Assembly: GCF_042677005.1 (NCBI RefSeq)
Contig: NZ_JBHTIF010000002.1
Location: 62,001 to 126,000 of the forward strand
Reading direction: 5' to 3'
DNA: 64,000 bases
Source: Lysobacter_I brunescens
GTDB lineage: Bacteria > Pseudomonadota > Gammaproteobacteria > Xanthomonadales > Xanthomonadaceae
In this document: in pieces, positions 9,329-16,291 of the stretch
How the letters are laid out: the number at the start of each line of letters is the position of its first letter
Position numbering within the stretch: position 1 is the first letter of the stretch
Notes under the pieces: model-generated
What the model saw: the letters and a program-made list of their open reading frames with translations, nothing else
Databases searched by the model: none
Told to the model about the DNA's origin: nothing
Made by a program: the position numbers and the translations under genes

Positions 9329-10072
9329 TCACCGCTGAGGGCTGCGCTCGCGCGACGCCAGGTCGATCCACTCGCGCTGTTCGCGCTGGTAGTAGCCCGG
9401 CGCCACGCGCGAGCGGCGCAGGGTCTCGTCGAACGCGGCATCGGCCTCGGCGGCACGTCCTTCGCGCTTGAGCAGCAGGCCGTGGCGCACGCGCGCCTCC
9501 TCGCCGGGAAAGCCCGCCACCAGCGCCTCGTATTCGTGCAGGGCGCCGGGCACGTCGCCCAGCGCCTCCAGGCAACGCGCGTACAGCAGGTGGCCTTCGC
9601 TGGAGCGGAAGGCGGGATTCGCCGCAATCAGCGCGTCCAGGGTCTGGCGCGCCTCGCCCGCCAGTTCCAGCGCGAACTGCGATTTCGCCAGGCCCAGCAT
9701 CAGGTTCGGATCGGTCGCGTACAGGCCGCGCAGGCCCGAGCGGTAGAGTTCCGCCGCCTGCTGATAATCGCCGCTGTCGTAGCTCTCGTCGGCCAGGCGC
9801 TGACGGTTTTCCAGGGTATCGGCGACTTCCAGCTGGCGCGACGCTGCGCGCTTGTGTCGCTCGGGGTCGATGCGGTCGCGCGCGCCCTGCAGCGCGCGTC
9901 GCGCGGCGCGGTTGTCCTTCAGGCCGGGCAGGATCTCCGCGAAAACATAGATCGCAACCGCCACGTACGAACCGATCAGCAACAGGAAGATCCAGTACAT
10001 CGGTCGGCCGGTCCGCACCACGTGCACGGCGCAGGCGATCTGCAGGATCAGCGAGAGCAGGACGAAGGGCAT
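9329..10072 (-). CDS. Membrane-anchored TPR protein
   Basis: A 247-residue protein with two hydrophobic segments at the N-terminus (residues 1-17 and about 26-48), followed by a soluble part with tetratricopeptide-like repeats (for example YDSGDYQQAAELYRSGLRG and CLEALGDVPGALHEYEALVAG). It resembles DUF-type PLDc-N/TPR proteins of Xanthomonadaceae that are usually labelled as tetratricopeptide repeat proteins; the partner is unknown. It lies 76 bases upstream of tilS on the same strand and diverges from the nitroreductase gene. Confidence 0.82.
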   Translation of the reverse strand: MPFVLLSLILQIACAVHVVRTGRPMYWIFLLLIGSYVAVAIYVFAEILPGLKDNRAARRALQGARDRIDPERHKRAASRQLEVADTLENRQRLADESYDSGDYQQAAELYRSGLRGLYATDPNLMLGLAKSQFALELAGEARQTLDALIAANPAFRSSEGHLLYARCLEALGDVPGALHEYEALVAGFPGEEARVRHGLLLKREGRAAEADAAFDETLRRSRVAPGYYQREQREWIDLASRERSPQR

Positions 10073-10189
10073 TGGGCGGTCCGGGAGTGGGCGTGGCCGC
10101 GAGTGTAGGTGGCGTCACCGGAGGCGCCAAGGCTTGCGGTGTCGCGCTTGCCTGCTATGGTGCCGGCACGCCACAGGACAGGCCCTGTC

Positions 10190-10858
10190 ATGCACGACCA
10201 TTCGACCATCGCCCTGCCGCCCATGCCCGCGTTGTCGGACGAGGCGCGCGTCGGCATCGCACGCGACTTCGCCGACGAGCTGTCCCGCCGACGCACCGTC
10301 CGCGATTACGCGGACACCCCGGTGCCGCGCGAGGTCATCGAACACTGCCTGCGAGCCGCTGGCACCGCGCCCAGCGGCGCCAACCAGCAGCCCTGGCGCT
10401 TCGTCGCCGTCGCCGACCCCGAACTGAAACGCCTCATCCGCGAAGGCGCGGAAGCCGAGGAGCGGGAGTTCTACGCCCACCGCGCACCCGAGGAATGGCT
10501 CGATGCGCTGGCGCCGCTGGGGACCGACGCCGAGAAGCCCTTCCTCGAAACCGCACCCTGGCTGATCGGCGTGTTCTACGAACGCTTCGGTCACGACGCC
10601 GAGGGCAACAAGGTCAAGCGCTACTACCCGCACGAATCGGTCGGCATCGCCACCGGCATGCTGATCGCCGCCCTGCATCGCGCCGGCCTCGCCACCCTCA
10701 CCCATACCCCGAGCCCCATGGGCTTCCTCAACGACCTGCTCGGCCGGCCCAAGAACGAAATGGCCTACCTGCTGCTCGTCGTCGGCCATCCCGCCCCCGG
10801 CTGCCGCGTCCCCGCGATCCAGCGCCTGCCCCTGGACGCCTACGCGAGCTTCCTGTGA
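10190..10858 (+). CDS. Nitroreductase-family flavoprotein
   Basis: A 222-residue FMN-dependent nitroreductase-fold oxidoreductase. It shows the SRRRTVRDYADTPV phosphate/FMN-binding segment near residues 32-45, the APSGANQQPWRF block (about 63-74) and a C-terminal domain with PSPMGFLNDLLGRP. Its substrate cannot be read from the sequence. The ATG at 10190 follows an AGGACAGG; an in-frame start at 10109 lacks support. The stop overlaps the GTG of the next gene (GTGA), so it is coupled to a GNAT gene and, eight bases further, to the borosin-type methyltransferase. That makes it a possible tailoring enzyme, but its high-GC composition is that of the core genome and it may only be a neighbour. Confidence 0.9.
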   Translation: MHDHSTIALPPMPALSDEARVGIARDFADELSRRRTVRDYADTPVPREVIEHCLRAAGTAPSGANQQPWRFVAVADPELKRLIREGAEAEEREFYAHRAPEEWLDALAPLGTDAEKPFLETAPWLIGVFYERFGHDAEGNKVKRYYPHESVGIATGMLIAALHRAGLATLTHTPSPMGFLNDLLGRPKNEMAYLLLVVGHPAPGCRVPAIQRLPLDAYASFL

Positions 10859-11424
10859 CCCCGTCCGACCTCGCTTTCGAAACGCCACGCGTCAAGGCAC
10901 GCCTGCTCTGCGAAGACGACCTCGACCTCTACCTCGCGCTGTACACAGATCCGGAGGTGATGCGGTATGTCGGGCCTGTGATGGGGAGGGAGGAGGCGGA
11001 AGCCCAGTTCAGGAAAGCGCTTGCCTTGAATCTGGAGGACGCCGGCAGGATCCGATATTGGGCGGCATATACGGTGGAGAGTGCGGGCGTTTCGCCGCTG
11101 GGCATCATGTCCGCAGCACTGAGCTGGCCGGGCCGCAGCCAAGTCGAAATCGGCATCATGCTGTTGCGGCACAGGCAGCGCGGCGGATTGGGCAGGTTGC
11201 TGTTGACCCCTTTGATCGATGCGATTTTCGATGAAGCGGGCTTCGGTGTCGATGTGGTGACGGCCAGGCATCTGAGCCAGAATGCGGCCGCGCGTGAGTT
11301 GTTCTCCTGCCTTGGCTTCTCGTCATCGGTGGGTGAAGATTCGAGAACCGAGATGTGCATGCTGACTTCACAGCAATGGCGTCGAAAAATTTCATCTTTG
11401 GCCCTGGCGCCGTTATCTTCCTGA
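10855..11424 (+). CDS. GNAT-family N-acetyltransferase
   Basis: A 189-residue GNAT acetyltransferase of the RimJ/RimL type: FETPRVKARLLCEDDLDLY at the N-terminus, an acceptor-side strand QVEIGIMLLRHRQRGGLGRLLL (the R/Q-x-x-G-x-G/A acetyl-CoA loop), and NAAARELFSCLGF near the C-terminus. The GTG start overlaps the nitroreductase stop by four bases. Only eight bases separate its stop from the methyltransferase ATG. The first 80 or so bases look GC-rich like the upstream gene, and composition appears to drop from about 10940, which suggests a junction inside the gene. A role in peptide N-terminal acetylation is conceivable but only inferred from position. Confidence 0.86.
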   Translation: MTPSDLAFETPRVKARLLCEDDLDLYLALYTDPEVMRYVGPVMGREEAEAQFRKALALNLEDAGRIRYWAAYTVESAGVSPLGIMSAALSWPGRSQVEIGIMLLRHRQRGGLGRLLLTPLIDAIFDEAGFGVDVVTARHLSQNAAARELFSCLGFSSSVGEDSRTEMCMLTSQQWRRKISSLALAPLSS

Positions 11425-11432
11425 GGTTTTTG

Positions 11433-12254
11433 ATGTCCCATCATGGCGCTGAGTCTTCGTCCGGGAGTTTCGTCGCCGTCGGCCTCGGCATGATGCTGGG
11501 CGCCCACATCACAGCTCGCGCACGCAGCGAGATCGAGCATGCCGATATCGTGTTTGCCTTGGTCTCCGATGCGATCGTCGAGTGTTGGGTGCAGGAGATG
11601 CGCGCGGATGTCCGCAGCCTCCAGCCGTTCTACGCAGAAGGCAAGCGGCGGACCCAGAGTTATCGCGAAATGATCGAGGCGATGCTGGCGGAGGTGCGCG
11701 CCGGGCATCGCGTCTGTGGTGTGTTCTACGGGCATCCCGGTGTGTTCGCCCAGGTGCCCCACCATGCCATCGCGCAGGCACGCAGCGAAGGGTTCAATGC
11801 CGAGATGCATGCCGGCATTTCGGCCGAGGACTGTCTCTATGCAGACATGGCCATCGATCCTGGCACCTACGGATGCCAGCATTACGAAGCGAGCCAGCTC
11901 ATGTTCTACCACCGCAGGCTGGATCCCAGCGCCTACCTCATCCTCTGGCAGATCGGCGTGGCCGGCGACCGCAGCGTGTCCCGCTTCGGAACCGGGCCGG
12001 CCCACCGCCGGCTCCTGATCGAGCTGCTGGTCGATGAAGGATATCCGCTCGATCACGAAGTCATCGTCTACGAAGCGGCCACCCTGCCCATCGCCGAACC
12101 CCGGATGGAGCGGGTGCCGCTCTCGGCTCTGGTCGACGCGGATCTGCGCATCCAGAGCACCTTGGTGGTGCCGCCGGCACGCCCCATGGCCCGAAACGAG
12201 GCCATGCTGGAGAAACTTGCCCGCTTGGAATCCTCCCTGGATCCTGGGGCGTAA
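11433..12254 (+). CDS. Borosin-type peptide backbone alpha-N-methyltransferase (SonM-like)
   Basis: A 273-residue SAM-dependent methylase of the tetrapyrrole-methylase fold that matches, block by block from memory, the split-borosin enzyme SonM and the catalytic domain of fungal OphMA. These enzymes iteratively N-methylate backbone amides of a precursor peptide. Seen here: GSFVAVGLGM (residues 11-20), RSEIEHADIVFALV, the FYAEGKRRTQSYREM segment (66-80) holding the Tyr and Arg positions used in catalysis (Y67, R72/R73, Y77), VFYGHPGVFAQV (97-108), GISAEDCLYADMAIDPG (128-144) and PLDHEVVIYEA-like (205-215). Unlike fungal borosins no precursor is fused: the C-terminus stops after the methylase domain. 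The ATG at 11433 has GAGG at good spacing; the ORF could extend to 11355 but that part overlaps the GNAT gene. The likely substrate is the peptide at 12520. Confidence 0.9.
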   Translation: MSHHGAESSSGSFVAVGLGMMLGAHITARARSEIEHADIVFALVSDAIVECWVQEMRADVRSLQPFYAEGKRRTQSYREMIEAMLAEVRAGHRVCGVFYGHPGVFAQVPHHAIAQARSEGFNAEMHAGISAEDCLYADMAIDPGTYGCQHYEASQLMFYHRRLDPSAYLILWQIGVAGDRSVSRFGTGPAHRRLLIELLVDEGYPLDHEVIVYEAATLPIAEPRMERVPLSALVDADLRIQSTLVVPPARPMARNEAMLEKLARLESSLDPGA

Positions 12255-12519
12255 CGCTGGATGAGCCTGCCGTTCCGGGCGTCTGGGGTTGTCACGAAAA
12301 CATCAGAGTGATCATTCGTTCAGTGCTGTATGTCATTGACCCGGTTGATCTTTCCGGATTCATGGCTTAGCCTCGGAGCGTCGCCTTGGGGGATGATGCG
12401 GTTTGCGTGGGTCTGGCATCGAGTGCGATGTCCTACCCGCCACTGCACCTGCATCAGGCAGCTTGGCCGACAAACGGTCCGAACTTCGTAAAACATCTAT
12501 TGGAAAATGGGGGCTCAAC
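12255..12519 (+). other. Leader region before the putative precursor peptide
   Basis: These 265 bases between the methyltransferase and the short peptide gene are visibly less GC-rich than neighbouring DNA and contain no convincing reading frame. A TTGACC hexamer at 12336-12341 could be a -35 element, but no good -10 follows at 16-18 bases. A longer in-frame reading of the peptide (from 12403) is possible but lacks a ribosome site. The size suggests a separate promoter for the peptide, as RiPP precursors often need high expression. This is inference. Confidence 0.35.
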
Positions 12520-12807
12520 GTGTCGAATGTCATTCAGTTTCTTGAGTCGATGGGCAGCAATGCGCTGATGGCCCGGATGTCGGTCGCGGAGTATGAGTCG
12601 ACCATCGATTCGTTGCTCGAAATCAAGGAACAGGAGCGTGTCGCGCTTCGTTCTCGTGATTCGAAGTATATCGGTGACGTTCTGGATGGCCGGGCGCAGA
12701 TGCTGTGCTTTGTATTCGCCCCCGACCAGGATGAACAGGCTCCCTCGCGCGAAGATGATGGTGCTGATGTTCCTGCGCCGGATGAAGATTCGCCCGTGCA
12801 GGAGTAA
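12520..12807 (+). CDS. Putative split-borosin precursor peptide (SonA-like)
   Basis: A 95-residue protein starting at GTG (GGGGG six bases upstream). The N-terminal part (1-57) reads as a helical leader: SNVIQFLESMGSNALMARM then a helix-turn-helix-like stretch with ALRSRD. This layout resembles the borosin-binding domain of SonA, which starts MS, has F-x-x-x-L/M-G-x-D/N-A and ends with a short helix before the core. Residues 61-68 (MLCFVFAP) form a short hydrophobic stretch that would be the methylated core, followed by a Pro/Asp/Glu-rich acidic tail (69-95). It lies just downstream of the matching methyltransferase. Assignment as substrate rests on this context and pattern; an unrelated small protein cannot be excluded. 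The GTG start is chosen over the longer ORF from 12403 because the family N-terminus begins MSN and the upstream extension has no ribosome site. Confidence 0.78.
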   Translation: MSNVIQFLESMGSNALMARMSVAEYESTIDSLLEIKEQERVALRSRDSKYIGDVLDGRAQMLCFVFAPDQDEQAPSREDDGADVPAPDEDSPVQE

Positions 12808-12838
12808 TTGGCGGTTCCAAATGACTCTGGAGTGAGAA

Positions 12839-14620
12839 ATGGATTTTGTCCGCGCGATGTTTGTAAGCGCACTGTTGTTCGCAACGTCCCTGTCTGCCAT
12901 GGCGCAGGGGGGCGGTGGTGCATCCTTCGATGCGCTCTTGAACAGCGCGGAAAAGTACCGCAGCTCCGACTCTTCGCGATTCACCGCATTGCTCGCGGAG
13001 ATGGAGTCGAGGAAAAAGGAGGCAAGTGCTGCCCAGCTCCAGAGATACGACTACCTGCGTGCTTACGAGGCAGTCGTTTACAAGGATGAAATCAAGGCGG
13101 GAATTGAAACCGCGCGTCGCCTTTTCGAAGGCGACGCCGAACCTACCTTGAAATTCAGGGCTGGCTCGCTGGTTGCGAACGCTGCAGCCCTCAATCGCGA
13201 CTTCACGACCGGTTTGCGCTATCTCGAGCGCTCGCTTGAGATTCGCAATTCGGTTCGGAGCAAGGTGGTCAGGCATGAAGGCCTGGGTGCTGCTGCCGTC
13301 ATCTACAATCAGATGGGGCAGCATGAGATTGCGCTCCGCTACGCAAAGGAAATACTCAAGGACAGCCCGTCGGCACGCATCCGTTGCGGTGTGAGTCACG
13401 CTCGGTTGTCGTCGGAGTTCGCGCTGTCCAGGGTTTCCGACAGCAACGAAGGAATCAGTCGAATCATCCAGCAATGTGCGGAAGCGAAGGAGCCGATCGG
13501 CGCGAATCTCGTCAGGATCATTCTGGCGAAGAAGTTGGCGAAAGAGCAGAAGTTGCAGGATGCACTTGCCCTCATGGATGGGGCGCTTCAAGAGGTCGAA
13601 AGTACCAAGTACCCGTGGCTCATCGCTGATTTCAGGGCCGTTTTGTCCGAACTGAAATTCGATGCGGGGGACTTTGCCGCTGCCGAGGCCCATGCCAACG
13701 AGGCGGTTTCATACGGCAAGCAGGTGGCCTCATCCGCTGCGCTGGTTACTGCCTATCGAACCCTGTATCGCATTCAGGCCAACAAGGAAAAGGGCACGGT
13801 CGCCCTCGAACTCTACAAGCGCTACGCCGAGTCGCAGATGGCGCACCAGAGCGACGTCAAGGCGCGTGAGCTGGCGTACGAGATCGTGCGTCACGAGACG
13901 CAGCAGAAAAACAAGGAAATCGAACTCCTCCAGGCGCAGCAGCGGCTGGAGCGGGAGAATACGCAGAAGGCGCAGCTGACGACGCTGTTCCTGGCGATCC
14001 TGCTGGCGGGCATCGTGTTCTGGGCGTTCCAGATCAAGCGCCATCAGCAGCAGCTGAAGAAGCTGGCGCAGACCGATTCGCTGACCGGGCTGGGCAACCG
14101 GCACTACTTCACGCAGAAGTCCGAGCGTGCCTTGGTCGATGCGGCGCGCGCCGGCGAGCCGGCGTCGCTGGTCATGTTCGATCTCGACCACTTCAAGGCG
14201 ATCAACGACACCTATGGCCATGGTGCTGGCGACTGGGTGCTGAAGCAGGTTGGCAAGACCTGTTCGGCGCATTGCCGCAAGGTCGACTACATCGGCCGCA
14301 TCGGCGGCGAGGAATTCGCGGTGCTGCTGCGCGGCATCGATCTCGCGGGGGCTTCGCGACTGGCCGAGGATTGCCGCGCCCAGCTGGCGCAGATCGATAC
14401 CCGCGACTGCGGTTACTCCTTCGTGGTCACCGGCAGTTTCGGGGTCAGTTCGACTGCGCAGTCGGGTTACGACCTGTCGCGCCTGCTGTCGCACGCCGAC
14501 CAGATGCTCTATCGCGCCAAGAACGAAGGCCGCAACCGCGTCTGCGCGTACACCACGGAAGCGGCTGCCGACCATCGCTCCGCCCGCCGTTCGCCGAGCC
14601 TGTCGGTGGTCAACCGCTGA
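12839..14620 (+). CDS. TPR-GGDEF diguanylate cyclase
   Basis: A 593-residue membrane protein. A signal peptide (residues 1-22, ending AMAQ) is followed by a periplasmic region of degenerate tetratricopeptide repeats (about 30-350), a coiled-coil segment rich in Q and E, a transmembrane helix (about 381-400) and a cytoplasmic GGDEF domain (about 410-570). The active-site signature is GGEEF (489-493), preceded by FDLDHFKAINDTYGHGAGD, so it should make cyclic di-GMP. No intact inhibitory RxxD five residues before GGEEF is evident. The ATG has a GGAG site and lies 31 bases after the peptide gene, hence probable co-transcription. The 5' two thirds look less GC-rich than the GGDEF part, like the preceding genes. 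Confidence 0.9.
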   Translation: MDFVRAMFVSALLFATSLSAMAQGGGGASFDALLNSAEKYRSSDSSRFTALLAEMESRKKEASAAQLQRYDYLRAYEAVVYKDEIKAGIETARRLFEGDAEPTLKFRAGSLVANAAALNRDFTTGLRYLERSLEIRNSVRSKVVRHEGLGAAAVIYNQMGQHEIALRYAKEILKDSPSARIRCGVSHARLSSEFALSRVSDSNEGISRIIQQCAEAKEPIGANLVRIILAKKLAKEQKLQDALALMDGALQEVESTKYPWLIADFRAVLSELKFDAGDFAAAEAHANEAVSYGKQVASSAALVTAYRTLYRIQANKEKGTVALELYKRYAESQMAHQSDVKARELAYEIVRHETQQKNKEIELLQAQQRLERENTQKAQLTTLFLAILLAGIVFWAFQIKRHQQQLKKLAQTDSLTGLGNRHYFTQKSERALVDAARAGEPASLVMFDLDHFKAINDTYGHGAGDWVLKQVGKTCSAHCRKVDYIGRIGGEEFAVLLRGIDLAGASRLAEDCRAQLAQIDTRDCGYSFVVTGSFGVSSTAQSGYDLSRLLSHADQMLYRAKNEGRNRVCAYTTEAAADHRSARRSPSLSVVNR

Positions 14621-14625
14621 CTGCG

Positions 14626-15282
14626 GTGCCGCCGGCTCCGGACTCGGCTGTCGCCGATATCGGCGCAGACGGACTGCTCGGTCAGCTGCCTGCAGATCAA
14701 CTTGACGCCCTGCGTGCGGCCTATGCCGATCCACCGCGCGCCTACCACCACTTCGGTCATGTGCGGGAAGTGCTGGGCCATTACCGCGCGGTAGCCGATG
14801 GTCCGGGCTGGCACCGGCCGGGCGAAGTGCTCTTCGCGGTGCTCTATCACGATGCCGTCTACGTGCCCGGGCGCAGCGACAACGAGGCGGCCTCCGCCCA
14901 GCTGGCCGTCGAACACCTCTCGCGATGGCCTCCGGCGACCGCCATCGACGCGAACCGCGTGTCCGAGCTGATCCTGCTGACCGCGCGCCACGGCGCCATC
15001 GACCGGGATGCGCTCGGCGACGGTCCCGACGCCGAGGATGCGCGGCGTTTCCTCGATTGCGACATGGCCATCCTTGCCGCCGACCCGGATCGCTTCGCCG
15101 CCTACGACCGGGAGATCGCCGAGGAGTACCGCGCCGTGCCCCGCTGGCTGTACCGGATCAAGCGCCGACAGTTCTTCAGGCGCCTGCTGGCGTCGGAACG
15201 GATCTACCTGAGCGACCATTTCCACGGGCGACTCGAAGCCCGGGCGCGGGTCAATCTGGCCGCAGCGCTCGCCGGGCGCTGA
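14626..15282 (+). CDS. HD-superfamily metal-dependent hydrolase
   Basis: A protein of about 218 residues of the predicted HD phosphohydrolase group. It has YHHFGHVREVLGHY (first His) and VLYHDAVYVPGRSDNE with the HD pair, followed by ILLTARHG and a C-terminal RIKRRQFFRRLLASERIYL. Such proteins act on small phosphorylated molecules; the substrate is unknown. The GTG at 14626 is the first sensible start after the GGDEF stop (5-base gap) but has only a weak ribosome site, so the start could be further in. It may be translated with the GGDEF gene. Confidence 0.8.
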   Translation: MPPAPDSAVADIGADGLLGQLPADQLDALRAAYADPPRAYHHFGHVREVLGHYRAVADGPGWHRPGEVLFAVLYHDAVYVPGRSDNEAASAQLAVEHLSRWPPATAIDANRVSELILLTARHGAIDRDALGDGPDAEDARRFLDCDMAILAADPDRFAAYDREIAEEYRAVPRWLYRIKRRQFFRRLLASERIYLSDHFHGRLEARARVNLAAALAGR

Positions 15283-15317
15283 ACCGCTCCGGTCGCGCCC
15301 GGTCGCCGGCCGGTCGG

Positions 15318-15323
15318 TAGAAT
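15318..15323 (+). promoter_or_regulatory. Candidate -10 box, possible leaderless start of trhO
   Basis: A TAGAAT hexamer ends six bases before the trhO ATG, so initiation seven bases downstream would fall on the start codon and give a leaderless mRNA. No clear -35 is present. Confidence 0.35.
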
Positions 15324-15329
15324 GCCCGG

Positions 15330-16100
15330 ATGATCCGCAATATCGCCGCCTATCACTTCGTTCCGGTCGAGGCCCCGCAGGTCCTGCGCGACCAGTTGTT
15401 CTCGCACGCCGAGTCCCTGTCGCTGCGCGGCACGATCCTGGTGGCGGGCGAGGGCATCAACCTGTTCCTGGCCGGGGCCCCGGCCGATATCGATGCCTTC
15501 GTCGCCGGACTGCGCGCGGACCCGCGTTTCGCCGAGATCATCGTCAAGGCCAGCGATTCCGCCGAGCAGCCGTTCGGCCGGCTCAAGGCCAAGGTCAAGC
15601 CGGAGATCATCAGCTTCCGCATGCCCGACGCCGCGCCGATCGAGGGGCGCGCACCCGCGGTCTTGCCGCAGGACCTGTCGCGCTGGCTGGCGCAGGGCGC
15701 AGACGACGCAGGGCGCCGACTGGTGCTGCTGGACACCCGCAACCGCGAGGAGTTCGCCCACGGCACCTTCGCCGGCGCGGAAACCCTGCCCATCGACAAC
15801 TTCACCGAGCTGCCCGACGCCGTGCTGGCGCGATGCGACGCCTGGCGCGACGCGACCGTGGTGAGCTTCTGCACCGGCGGGATCCGCTGCGAGAAGGCCG
15901 CGCTGTGGATGCGCGCGCAAGGCATGGACAACGTGGTGCAGCTCGACGGCGGCATCCTCGGCTATTTCGAGGCCGTGGGCGGCCAGGGTTACGACGGTGC
16001 CTGCTTCGTGTTCGATGGGCGCGTGGCGCTCGATCCTTCCTTGGCGCCGGTCGCGGCCCCATCTGCCCCCTCTGTTCCCGAGAATCCCGTCCATGCTTGA
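15330..16100 (+). CDS. trhO: Rhodanese-like tRNA U34 hydroxylase TrhO (UPF0176)
   Basis: A 256-residue TrhO/YceA family protein; the E. coli member makes 5-hydroxyuridine at tRNA position 34 (family knowledge). An acylphosphatase-like N-terminal part (LRGTILVAGEGINLFLAG, with GEGIN) precedes a rhodanese domain with the active-site loop CTGGIRCEKA (catalytic Cys first). It is shorter than E. coli TrhO because the C-terminal cysteine-rich extension is missing and ends instead in a Pro/Ala tail. There is no Shine-Dalgarno, which fits a leaderless transcript. Its stop overlaps the next small gene by eight bases. A generic sulfurtransferase role is the alternative. Confidence 0.85.
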   Translation: MIRNIAAYHFVPVEAPQVLRDQLFSHAESLSLRGTILVAGEGINLFLAGAPADIDAFVAGLRADPRFAEIIVKASDSAEQPFGRLKAKVKPEIISFRMPDAAPIEGRAPAVLPQDLSRWLAQGADDAGRRLVLLDTRNREEFAHGTFAGAETLPIDNFTELPDAVLARCDAWRDATVVSFCTGGIRCEKAALWMRAQGMDNVVQLDGGILGYFEAVGGQGYDGACFVFDGRVALDPSLAPVAAPSAPSVPENPVHA

Positions 16101-16254
16101 GTTCGGTTGGATCGGCCTGGTCCTGGCCATCGTCGCGGCTTACTTCGTCATCAAGGTCGTGAAGTTCGTGTTCAAGCTGTTCTGGATCGGCGCGCTGCTG
16201 TTCGGCGCCTATTGGTTCGTTGCACCGATGCTGGACCTGCCGAGACCGTTCTGA
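16093..16254 (+). CDS. Small hydrophobic membrane protein
   Basis: A 53-residue protein that is almost entirely hydrophobic: two membrane segments (about 5-22 and 28-45) flank a lysine pair (VIKVVKFVFK). It starts within the last codons of trhO (8-base overlap), which favours a real, coupled small gene. Similar tiny proteins follow trhO in relatives as far as remembered, but no function is known. An ORF extension upstream in the same frame is a shadow of trhO. Confidence 0.65.
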   Translation: MLEFGWIGLVLAIVAAYFVIKVVKFVFKLFWIGALLFGAYWFVAPMLDLPRPF

Positions 16255-16291
16255 TGGCGTCCATCGGCAATGGCCCGGGCATTTCGGCGGA

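Noticed and set aside
11355..11432. Upstream extension of the methyltransferase start
   Set aside because: The extra 26 codons lie mostly in the GNAT gene, have no ribosome site and do not match the family N-terminus.
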